Assembly (NCBI RefSeq): GCF_011043735.1
Contig: NZ_JAAKGV010000002.1
Span: forward strand, 1 to 64,000
DNA: 64,000 nucleotides
DNA from: Methylobacterium sp. DB0501
Lineage (GTDB): Bacteria; Pseudomonadota; Alphaproteobacteria; Rhizobiales; Beijerinckiaceae
Direction: 5' to 3'
The notes under the pieces were generated by a model. It ran no database searches. It worked only from the letters and a program-made list of their open reading frames with translations, and was not told the origin of the DNA. Shown piece after piece: positions 16,622 through 24,121 of this stretch. Position 1 is the stretch's first letter; each line of letters begins with the position of its first letter. The position numbers and the translations under genes were made by a program.

Positions 16622-19369
16622 CTAATCTGTCGTTAAGCGGGTGCGCTCGCGCACCGGTCCTGTGGATGGCGCAGCATCCTGCCCGAGCGCGGCCGGCGCG
16701 GGAAGACCCATCCGCGACGTGTCGTGTTCGATTCGCGCCGCGTCCGGCTCCATTCGCGGCGCGACCCGCGCCACCGTGGTGCGTTCGGCCCGCAGCACCA
16801 GGTCGAAGGGCGCCGCCGGATCCGGCCGGCACTCGTCCGGCAGGCAGACGACGAGGCCGCGCCCGGCCCGGGCCGCCCGCAGCCGCTCGATTCCGGCCAT
16901 GATCTCGGGGGCGCCGCGGTCGTCGAGGGCGAGGCCGACCACCAGGATGTCGGGCCGGCGTACCAGGCAGCGGGCGACGTCGATCGCCGCGCGCTCGAAC
17001 GGCGTGAAGCCGTCGCGGCCGGAAAGCCCGCTTTCCGCCGCCCGCGGGTCGACCTGGCTGGACAGGCCGAAGCGGTAGACGGTCCGCTCCAGGCCGCGCT
17101 CGCGCAGGACCGCCTGCATCAGGGCGCGCACCCGCGCCCCGGCCCCGGCCTCGGCTCCGGCGACGCGGCCGAACAGCAGGTTCTCCTCCAGGCTCGCCGC
17201 CGCGGTGACCCGGGCCGGGTCGTAGAACTCCACCGAGCCGCGCAAGGACGCCGGCAACAGGGCCGCGAAGGTGCGCCGGGCCGCGACGAGGCGCGCCTCC
17301 ATCGCCTCGTCGATCAGGCCGAACCGGTGGCGGGTCTCGCTGTAGCGCAGGCACAGGCCGATCAGCCGGGCGCGGTCGCGCTGGCCGGCCGGGCCGCGGC
17401 GCCAGCCGGAGGCCTCGGGCTGGCGCGCGATCAGGTCCTCGAAGAAGCCGCGCTCGCGCGCCGGGAACAGCGAGAACGCGTCGAAGAGCGGGTGGTCGTC
17501 CGGCAGGTCGGAGAAGATCTCGACGGTGGCCCGCGCGATGGACAGGCCCATCTCGGTCATCGGCCGGGTCAGCCCCTCCGCCTCCAGCACCGCCCGGGTG
17601 AAGGGGTGGCCGGCGAGCCGCGCCTCCGAGAAGGCCGAACCGACCGGCTCGCCGAACAGGATGTTCTCTCCGACCGTCGCCTGGCGGTTGTAGCGGGCGG
17701 GATCGAACGGCTCGATCAGGTGGGCGGCGTTGTCCGCCGCGAGCGCCGCCCGCAGGGCGCCGCGGGTCTCGATGATGGCGGCGGCGGTGGCGGCGTCGAG
17801 CCGGCGCGGCATCACGCTGGCGAGGCCGCGCCCGTAGACCAGCTGGTCGAGCCCGGTGACCGACAGGGCCTCGACCAGCCGCTCCTCGAGTTCGCCGGCA
17901 TTCGGCGTGCTCGCATCCGGGCTCGACCCGTCGGCGAAGGCCGGGTCGCCGTAGAGCAGGTTCTGGAGCAGGGTGCCGTTCATCAGCACCGGCTCGCCGC
18001 CCGCATAGGCGATGCGCCGGGCCCGCTCCGCCGGCTCGACGGAGCGCAGGTCGATGCCCGCGTACGTCACCGCCCCGGCGGTCGGTTCGAGCTGTCCGGC
18101 GATCAGCGCCGCCAGCACCCGGCCGCCGCTGCCGCGGTCGCCCAGGATCGCGACGTGGCTCGGCATCGGCAGGGCGAGGTCGAGGCCGATCAGGCGCTCG
18201 CCCGAGGCCGCATCGTAGGCCGCGACCTGCGACAGCACGATCGGTCCGCCATCGGGCAGCGGCGTCGATTGCGCGCGCAGGCGGCGCGGGGCGCTGGCGC
18301 GGGCCTCCAGCGAGGCGGTGGCGCGGGCGATCTCCCGGAAGGCCGGCAGGGCGGCCCGGCGGCGGCGGTTCTGGCGCAGGAAGGCGGCGACCGCACTCGA
18401 CGCCACCGCCAGCGCGCCGAGCACCGCCGACAGGCCGCCGGCGCTCACGGGAGCGGCGGGGGCGGGGGCCTGCCACAGGGCGGCGGCGAGCACCACCGTC
18501 GGCACCAGCACGGCGAGCGCCAGCGCCGGGGCGCGGGCGCGGGAGAGCTCGTTCTCGGTCTCGGTCAGCGCCCGGCGGGCCCGCTCGGCGACGTGGCCGA
18601 GGCGGGCATGCTCGAAGGCGGCGGTGCCGTGGGCCCGCACCGCCGGCAGGCGCCGCACGAGATCGGTGAGGCCGCGCTCCAGGGCGGCGCCTTCGAGGCG
18701 CCGCTGGTCGTCCCGGCGCTCGGTGCGGGCGATGAGGAGCTGGCGGGCGAGTGCCGCCGCGACCAGGCTGATCCCCGCCGCCGCCACGAGCCGCGGCGCC
18801 ACCGCGGCGGCGACCGCCAGCGCCAGCAGCACGCTGCCGGCGGCGAGCGCCGGCACCAGGATGCCGACGGCGAGCAATCCGTCGGCGGCCCGGATCGCCG
18901 CGCCGACCTGGCCGGCGAGGGCCCGGGCGTCGTCGCGGGCGGCCGGCCCCGAGCGCAGGATCGCGTCCTCGGCCAGCTCCCGCAGGTGGCGCACCGAATC
19001 GGCCTGCGCGGTCACGCAGAGCCGCGCCACGCCCCAGCCGAGCCCGGCCAGCGCCAGGGCGACGCCGATCAGCGTGCCCAGGGCCCACAGGGTCAGGGCG
19101 CTCTCGGGCAGCGGCCAGCCGGGAATCAGCACCAGGCCCCGGCCGCCGAGGCGCTCGGCGAGGAATTCGGGCAACGGCACCACGAGATGCAGGAAGTGGA
19201 TCGGCCCCCGTCCCGGCTCGGCGAGCGCCAGCAGCTCGTCGACGAGGTCGCGGAGCGCCAGCAGCCCGAGCCCGACCAGCGGGCCGCCGACCCCGAGGGC
19301 GGCCGCGATGGCGGCGGCGTGCCGGCGTTTGGCGCTGCGCCAGGCGAAGACGATCGGATCGCGGTCCAT
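16622..19369 (-). CDS. ABC exporter-like protein with degenerate ATPase motifs
   Basis: This 915-residue protein starts with a membrane part (hydrophobic segments around residues 20-40, 90-118, 165-210 and 280-330) followed by an ABC-ATPase-like region. The Walker A equivalent reads GDRGSGG at 410-416, so the essential lysine is glycine. The signature equivalent is GLSGRDG at 781-787. The Walker B equivalent is ILVVGLALDD (808-817), without the DE pair, and no switch histidine is seen. The motif that follows the Q-loop in exporters occurs three times: LLQNLLYG (467), VGENILFG (566) and LEENLLFG (727). I recall annotated ABC proteins of this size in Rhizobiales, but active ATP hydrolysis looks unlikely. 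Its function is unknown. Confidence 0.8.
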   Translation of the reverse strand: MDRDPIVFAWRSAKRRHAAAIAAALGVGGPLVGLGLLALRDLVDELLALAEPGRGPIHFLHLVVPLPEFLAERLGGRGLVLIPGWPLPESALTLWALGTLIGVALALAGLGWGVARLCVTAQADSVRHLRELAEDAILRSGPAARDDARALAGQVGAAIRAADGLLAVGILVPALAAGSVLLALAVAAAVAPRLVAAAGISLVAAALARQLLIARTERRDDQRRLEGAALERGLTDLVRRLPAVRAHGTAAFEHARLGHVAERARRALTETENELSRARAPALALAVLVPTVVLAAALWQAPAPAAPVSAGGLSAVLGALAVASSAVAAFLRQNRRRRAALPAFREIARATASLEARASAPRRLRAQSTPLPDGGPIVLSQVAAYDAASGERLIGLDLALPMPSHVAILGDRGSGGRVLAALIAGQLEPTAGAVTYAGIDLRSVEPAERARRIAYAGGEPVLMNGTLLQNLLYGDPAFADGSSPDASTPNAGELEERLVEALSVTGLDQLVYGRGLASVMPRRLDAATAAAIIETRGALRAALAADNAAHLIEPFDPARYNRQATVGENILFGEPVGSAFSEARLAGHPFTRAVLEAEGLTRPMTEMGLSIARATVEIFSDLPDDHPLFDAFSLFPARERGFFEDLIARQPEASGWRRGPAGQRDRARLIGLCLRYSETRHRFGLIDEAMEARLVAARRTFAALLPASLRGSVEFYDPARVTAAASLEENLLFGRVAGAEAGAGARVRALMQAVLRERGLERTVYRFGLSSQVDPRAAESGLSGRDGFTPFERAAIDVARCLVRRPDILVVGLALDDRGAPEIMAGIERLRAARAGRGLVVCLPDECRPDPAAPFDLVLRAERTTVARVAPRMEPDAARIEHDTSRMGLPAPAALGQDAAPSTGPVRERTRLTTD

Positions 19370-19816
19370 CAGAGCGGGCGGCTCCGCCGGGGGAGGGGAA
19401 CACCCGGATGCCGCGGGGCCGGCGCCGGTCCGGTGCGCGGGGGCAGGCCCGAGGGCCGTCTCGCGGTAGTGACCATGGGCCTCCTCGATGCTCGCGCGAG
19501 GTATGGGCCGCGCGGACCGGAGCGGTCAAGCCGGGCGCGGACCTCCCCGCTCACCTCTTCATCCCCCGGCGGGCGTCGTTCCGCAGCAGAGAGGTGCGCA
19601 TGCGCACCCGGCCGAAGCGAGGCCAGGATTATTCTTTCGAATCTGCTTGGGTGCGTGGTCGCACATCGCCCGATCGATGCTTGAGTCATTATCATTTTCA
19701 TCGGGTATCGAACGGTCTGTATTTCAAAATACGACCGATCGAGGGGCCGGTCGTATTTCCATTACGAGCAGGCGCCGTCCCGTCGTCATCCTCCCATCGG
19801 CACAAGGACCCCCTTC
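19370..19816. other. intergenic, 447 bp, with an AT-rich leader and an 11-bp inverted repeat
   Basis: No gene is visible. From about 19628 the base composition turns markedly less GC-rich than the surroundings (for example attattctttcg and tcattatcattttcatc). The perfect inverted repeat aaatacgaccg (19727-19737) and cggtcgtattt (19748-19758), with a 10-nt loop, lies 59 bp upstream of the carbonic anhydrase start. It may be an operator or a leader hairpin controlling that gene. The tcattatcatttt stretch loosely resembles half of a Fur box, but the match is weak. Confidence 0.6.
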
Positions 19817-20515
19817 GTGGACAGCAGCATCATCCAGGGCATCACCACCTTCCGCGGCAGCGTCTTCCCCGGGCAACAGCGGATGTACGAGCGCCTGGTG
19901 CGCGACGGGCAGCAGCCCAAGGCCCTGATCATCGCCTGTGCCGATTCCCGGGTCGCGCCCGAGCACATCACCCAGGCCGGGCCCGGCGAGCTGTTCGTCT
20001 GCCGCAACGCCGGCAACATCGTGCCGCCCTTCGCGGAGATGAACGGCGGCGTCTCCTCGGCGATCGAGTACGCGGTGGTGGCGCTCGGCGTGCGCGACAT
20101 CGTGGTCTGCGGTCATTCGGATTGCGGCGCCATGAAGGGCCTGATGCAGCCGGGCGCGCTCAAGGACATGCCGAACGTCGCCGCCTGGCTGCGCCACAGC
20201 CACGCCGCCGACCGCATCGTCTGCGAGGCCTATCCGGACGACATCGACCCCGGGGACCGTCTGCGGGCACTCGCCCTCGAGAACGTGGTGGTGCAGCTCG
20301 CCCACCTGCGCACCCATCCGAGCGTGGCGGCGGCGCTCGCCAGGGGGCGGCTGTCCCTGCACGGCTGGTTCTTCGCGATCGAGACCGGCACCCTCCACGC
20401 CTATGACGGAAGTCGCTTCGTGGCGCTCACCGACGACGGCGCCCTGCCGGTGGCGGAGGTCTCGGTGCCGCGGCGGGCGGCCCCCGACGTGGGGCCGTCG
20501 ATCGCGGCGGAGTGA
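19817..20515 (+). CDS. beta-carbonic anhydrase
   Basis: This 232-residue zinc enzyme interconverts CO2 and bicarbonate in the cytoplasm. The zinc ligands and catalytic dyad are visible: C41, D43 and R45 in ACADSRVAPEH, and H100 and C103 in GHSDCGAMKG. The remaining family blocks (FVCRNAGNIVPP, SAIEYAVVALGV) are also present. The start is GTG at 19817 with aagga eight bases upstream. It has its own long upstream region with an inverted repeat, suggesting independent regulation. Confidence 0.95.
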   Translation: MDSSIIQGITTFRGSVFPGQQRMYERLVRDGQQPKALIIACADSRVAPEHITQAGPGELFVCRNAGNIVPPFAEMNGGVSSAIEYAVVALGVRDIVVCGHSDCGAMKGLMQPGALKDMPNVAAWLRHSHAADRIVCEAYPDDIDPGDRLRALALENVVVQLAHLRTHPSVAAALARGRLSLHGWFFAIETGTLHAYDGSRFVALTDDGALPVAEVSVPRRAAPDVGPSIAAE

Positions 20516-20836
20516 GACCAGCGGTCGTTGACCGCGACCTTTGATTCCGTCCGGGCAGGCGTGGTGGGCCTTCAGCGCGCCGCACCGCCACGCCGAGACG
20601 GTTCCGGTCGCCTGAAGCACCGCCCGGATCTCGAGCGGTGCCGAGGTGCCGACGCCCGGTATCCGCGAGGCTCACCGCCGCGTCGAGGCGTGCGATGGTC
20701 ACGGCGCCTGTGGTCGGGGCCGGGGCAGGCCCTCCGGCGAGGGGAGGATCCTGCCGGGATTGCCGTCCTGTTGCGGATGTCACGACGATCTCATACATTT
20801 TGGGAGCATCGACGACGTTGTATGAGATGTCGCATC
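20516..20836. other. intergenic, 321 bp, nothing recognised
   Basis: I find no gene, RNA or convincing terminator here. The right end (about 20780-20836) is less GC-rich (acgatctcatacattttggg, then acgttgtatgagatg) and probably holds the promoter of the small gene pair that follows. The words tctcatac and gtatgaga there form an inverted pair around gttg-containing sequence, a possible operator. Confidence 0.4.
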
Positions 20837-21001
20837 ATGGCCGAGACCCATCCTCCGGGGTTCAGGGTTGAGCCGCAGATCGAGGAAACTCTGGAGAAGC
20901 CCGTCAAGGAAGACCACCGGTCCGTCTCGTCCCTGGTCGAGAAGATCTTGCCCGAATGTCCGCGGGCCGACGGTCTGCTTCAGTCGGAGGCGTTCGCATG
21001 A
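20837..21001 (+). CDS. 54-residue ribbon-helix-helix-like protein
   Basis: This very short protein contains FRVEPQIEETLEKPVKEDHR followed by SVSSLVEKIL, which looks like a ribbon-helix-helix DNA-binding domain (beta strand, then two helices). Such domains occur in antitoxins and small repressors. Its stop overlaps the ATG of the following coiled-coil gene (ATGA), so the two are translated together. A proline in the first helix (EKPVKE) is unusual. The palindromic sequence before the gene could be its own operator. A toxin-antitoxin role is speculative because the partner is not a known toxin. Confidence 0.65.
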   Translation: MAETHPPGFRVEPQIEETLEKPVKEDHRSVSSLVEKILPECPRADGLLQSEAFA

Positions 21002-21384
21002 GCGCGTCATCCGTTCTGAAGCTCCAGAAGGTCGGGTTCACGACCGAGCAGGTCGAGGCGCTGGCCGACTTCATGGACACGCAGGTCGCCAGCAAAGCGG
21101 ACTTGGACAACGCCGTCCACAAGCTCGAACTCGGCTTGGCCTCGCTCCGGAAGGATCTGGATTCCGGCTTGGCCGCGGTCCGGAAGGATCTGGATCTCGG
21201 CAATGCCGCGAGCCGGAAGGATCTGGACCTCGGCTTGGCCTCGGTCCGATCGGAGATTGCCGACGTGCGGGGCGAGCTTCGCCTGCTGGAGCAGCGGATG
21301 ACCGTGAAGCTTGGAGGCATGCTCGTCGCGGCGGTCGGCATCCTGATTGCCGCGATGCGCTACCTGCCGCCCGCGGGGCACTGA
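20998..21384 (+). CDS. coiled-coil protein with C-terminal membrane anchor (DUF1640-like)
   Basis: This 128-residue protein begins with a short globular part (LKLQKVGFTTEQVEALADFM) typical of DUF1640/CCDC90-like proteins. It continues as a coiled coil containing four 11-residue repeats (residues 46-89, RKDLD recurring) and ends with a hydrophobic helix (MLVAAVGILIAAM). The predicted shape is a rod tethered to the inner membrane. It is co-translated with the upstream RHH-like protein. No enzymatic motif is visible, and the function is unknown. Confidence 0.8.
   Translation: MSASSVLKLQKVGFTTEQVEALADFMDTQVASKADLDNAVHKLELGLASLRKDLDSGLAAVRKDLDLGNAASRKDLDLGLASVRSEIADVRGELRLLEQRMTVKLGGMLVAAVGILIAAMRYLPPAGH
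21133..21264 (+). repeat. four tandem 33-bp (11-residue) repeats inside a coiled-coil gene
   Basis: The units encode GLASLRKDLDS, GLAAVRKDLDL, GNAASRKDLDL and GLASVRSEIAD. The DNA copies share cggaaggatctgga. The 11-residue (hendecad) period gives a nearly straight two-stranded coiled coil, and near-identity at DNA level suggests recent duplication. Confidence 0.85.
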
Positions 21385-21555
21385 GCCGGCTTGCGTCGGC
21401 GGGCCGTGGAGGCCGGACCACGCGTCCACCAGCTCCCGCGGGCCGCGGAAAGTCCGAGCGGGTCTCCGCAGCCCCCGCTCTCACGGCATAGGTGACGCGC
21501 CTCTCCCCGCCGATTCGCGCTTCCGACGCTCCGCCCAGGCGCTAGATACAGCGTC

Positions 21556-22971
21556 ATGCGCCAAGCCCGGATCGTCCCCCTGGTCGTCGCGACGGCCCTG
21601 TTCATGGAGAACACGGACTCGACCGTGCTCGCGACGTCGCTGCCGGCGATCGCCGCGGATATGGGCGAGGACCCGATCGCCCTGAAGCTGGCCCTGACCT
21701 CCTATCTGGTCAGCCTCGCGATCTTCATCCCGATCAGCGGCTGGGCCGCCGACCGCTACGGCGCCCGCACGGTGTTTCGCTGGGCGCTCGCGGTGTTCAT
21801 GGCCGGGTCGCTCGCCTGCGCGGCCTCGAACTCGCTCGGCTGGTTCGTCGCCGCCCGCTTCCTCCAGGGCATGGGCGGGGCGATGATGGTGCCGGTCGGG
21901 CGCCTCGTGCTGCTGCGCAGCGTGCCGAAGGGCGAGCTGGTCCAGGCGCTCGCCACCCTGACCATCCCGGCGCTGGTCGGCCCGGTGATCGGCCCGCCGC
22001 TCGGCGGCCTGATCACCACGACGCTCCACTGGCGCTGGATCTTCTTCATCAACCTGCCGATCGGGCTCGCCGGCATCCTCCTCGCCACCCGCTACTTCCA
22101 GGACATCAAGGAGGAGGCACGCCCGCCCCTCGACCTCCTCGGCTTCGCCCTGTCGGGGGCCGGGCTCGCGAGCCTGATGCTGGGGCTGGCCTCGAGCGGG
22201 CGCCACCTGCTGCCGGAGGCCGTGTCCTGGGCCTGCACCGGAGCGGGCCTCGTGCTGTGCGGGCTCTACCTCGCCCATAGCCGCCGGGTCGAGCACCCGG
22301 TGATCCGCCTCGACCTCCTGCGCTACCCGACCTTCCGGGCGGCGGTGCTCGGCGGCAGCCTGTTTCGCATCGGCACCGGGGCGATCCCCTTCCTGCTGCC
22401 GCTGATGCTGCAGCTCGGCTTCGGGCTCGATCCGCTGCATTCGGGCCTGATCACCTTCGCGGCCGCCGCCGGCGCGCTGTTCATGAAGACCATCGCCGCG
22501 CGCATCCTGCGCACATTCGGCTTCCGCGCGGTGATGACCGTGAATGCGGTGATCGCCGCGGGGCTTCTCGCCGTGAACGGCCTGTTCACCGCGGGCACGC
22601 CGCACGCCCTCATCATCGCGGTGCTGCTGGTCGGCGGCTGCTTCCGCTCGCTGCAATTCACCGCCGTCAACGCCATCGCCTACGCCGATGTCGACCCGCG
22701 CGACATGAGCGCGGCGACGAGCCTCGCCAGCGTGGCGCAGCAGCTCTCCCTCAGCATCGGGGTCGCCTTCGGGGCCTTCGCGCTCCAGAGCGCCGCCGAG
22801 TGGCACGGCCGCACCGAGATCCGGGCGGAGGATTTCTGGCCCGCCTTCCTGGCGGTGGCGATCGTCTCCGGCCTCTCGACCCTGTCGTTCCGCCGCCTCG
22901 CCCCGGAGGCGGGCGCCGAGGTCTCGGGCCACCGCTTGGTCCGGGTCAAGCCGGCCGCGGACGCGACGTGA
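21556..22971 (+). CDS. MFS drug:H+ antiporter (DHA2/EmrB-like)
   Basis: This 471-residue inner-membrane transporter begins FMENTDSTVLATSLPAIAAD, the DHA2 motif D1-type first helix with acidic residues. It also carries GWAADRYGARTVF (MFS loop 2-3 signature) and GPVIGPPLGG (antiporter motif C). About 13-14 hydrophobic segments are evident. It probably exports drugs or organic compounds in exchange for protons. No regulator or adaptor is adjacent, so it appears to stand alone, and its substrate is unknown. Confidence 0.92.
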   Translation: MRQARIVPLVVATALFMENTDSTVLATSLPAIAADMGEDPIALKLALTSYLVSLAIFIPISGWAADRYGARTVFRWALAVFMAGSLACAASNSLGWFVAARFLQGMGGAMMVPVGRLVLLRSVPKGELVQALATLTIPALVGPVIGPPLGGLITTTLHWRWIFFINLPIGLAGILLATRYFQDIKEEARPPLDLLGFALSGAGLASLMLGLASSGRHLLPEAVSWACTGAGLVLCGLYLAHSRRVEHPVIRLDLLRYPTFRAAVLGGSLFRIGTGAIPFLLPLMLQLGFGLDPLHSGLITFAAAAGALFMKTIAARILRTFGFRAVMTVNAVIAAGLLAVNGLFTAGTPHALIIAVLLVGGCFRSLQFTAVNAIAYADVDPRDMSAATSLASVAQQLSLSIGVAFGAFALQSAAEWHGRTEIRAEDFWPAFLAVAIVSGLSTLSFRRLAPEAGAEVSGHRLVRVKPAADAT

Positions 22972-23147
22972 GCCGAAAGGACGGGCTTACCTCAGGGGGA
23001 GCTTGCCTGAAGGAATCCTGCGGCCAAGCTTCAGCGTCCGTTCAGCGTGGCCGTGCGAACCTTCAGACATCGAGCGATGACGGGGCGCATATCAGTCCCG
23101 AATGCTCGCGAATGCTCACCGTCCATAACGTCAATTGGGGATCTGCC

Positions 23148-23477
23148 ATGAAGCGCATCGCATCCATCTGCGTGGCCGCGGCGACCTTGGCGAGCGTGAC
23201 CCTGGCCGGCGCCGCCCCGGCCGAGGCCCGCTGGCGGGCCGGGCCGGCCTTCGCCCTCGGCGCGGTCGGCGGCCTCGCCCTCGGCAGCGCGATCGCCGCC
23301 GGCGCCCGCCCGGCCTACGGCTATGCCCCCGGGCCGGCCTATGGCTACACCCCGGTCTATGGCGGTCCCGCCTACGGCTATGCCCCGGCCTACGGCCCAG
23401 AATGCTACACCGTCCGCCGCCGGATGATCGACGAGTTCGGCGACGTCTATATCCGCCGCGTGCGGGTCTGCGATTGA
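23148..23477 (+). CDS. small secreted protein with Tyr/Gly-rich repeats
   Basis: This 109-residue protein has a clear Sec signal (residues 1-27, ending AAPAEA), a hydrophobic glycine stretch and repeated AYGYAPGPAYGYTP-like units. The C-terminal block ECYTVRRRMIDEFGDVYIRR then VRVCD has two cysteines that may form a disulfide. Similar small envelope proteins are common in Rhizobiales, without known function. An ATG at 23113 is an alternative start; the one at 23148 follows ggggatct and gives the proper signal peptide. Confidence 0.85.
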   Translation: MKRIASICVAAATLASVTLAGAAPAEARWRAGPAFALGAVGGLALGSAIAAGARPAYGYAPGPAYGYTPVYGGPAYGYAPAYGPECYTVRRRMIDEFGDVYIRRVRVCD

Positions 23478-23497
23478 GCGGGGGGCCGGGACGAGCC

Positions 23498-24121
23498 GTG
23501 GGCCTGCTCGCCCGTCACATCCCGGCCTTCCCCGCCTCCGTCCTCGGGCCTTTCGCCACGGAGGCGCCCTGGGCGCTCACCGCGGCGGCCGAGGAGATCG
23601 TCCGCCGCCTCCTCGACCGCCTCGGTGCGGATTTCGCCGTCGCGGAGTCGGTCGCGGTGCACCGCACCGCCCGGGTCGAGCCCGGCGCGATGCTGAAGGG
23701 CCCGCTCGTCGTCGGCCCGCGCTGCTTCGTCGGCCACGGTGCCACCCTGCGGGGTGGCGCCTGGCTGGAGGAGGCCTGCACGATCGGGCCGGGCTCGGAG
23801 CTGAAGGCCTCGTTCCTGTTCGCCGGCACCGCGCTCGCGCATTTCAACTTCGTCGGCGAGAGCGTGCTCGGCCGGGGCGTCAACCTCGAGGCCGGGGCGG
23901 TCATCGCCAACCACCGCAACGAGTGGCCGGGCGCCACGGTAGCGTTCCGGCACGACGGCGCGCTGATCGAGACCGGCTGCACGAAGTTCGGCGCCCTCGT
24001 CGGGGACGGGGCGCGGCTCGGGGCCAATGCCGTGGTGGCGCCGGGCGCGATCCTCGCTCCCGGCACGGTAGTGCCGCGGCTCGGCCTCGTCGACCGGGGC
24101 GTCGCCCCCGACCTCAGGTGA
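23498..24121 (+). CDS. left-handed beta-helix protein (GlmU/LpxA C-terminal type)
   Basis: This 207-residue protein consists largely of hexapeptide repeats (for example VGPRCFVGHGATLRGGAWLE and AGAVIANHRNEWPGATVAF), as in the acetyltransferase half of GlmU and sugar-nucleotide enzymes. The segment TGCTKFGALVGDGARLGANA is the conserved family core. The nucleotidyltransferase half is absent. The start is GTG at 23498; a TTG at 23474 overlapping the previous stop is possible. Its 3' end overlaps the convergent cyclase gene by 8 bp. An acyl- or acetyltransferase role is likely, the acceptor unknown. Confidence 0.85.
   Translation: MGLLARHIPAFPASVLGPFATEAPWALTAAAEEIVRRLLDRLGADFAVAESVAVHRTARVEPGAMLKGPLVVGPRCFVGHGATLRGGAWLEEACTIGPGSELKASFLFAGTALAHFNFVGESVLGRGVNLEAGAVIANHRNEWPGATVAFRHDGALIETGCTKFGALVGDGARLGANAVVAPGAILAPGTVVPRLGLVDRGVAPDLR

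Noticed and set aside
16622..19369. Ordinary ABC drug exporter
   Set aside because: Walker A lysine, Walker B acidic pair and switch histidine are all missing, and the ENI motif is triplicated, so a plain transporter label would mislead.
19681..19705. Fur box upstream of carbonic anhydrase
   Set aside because: Only part of the word resembles the GATAATGATAATCATTATC consensus, and the symmetric half is missing.
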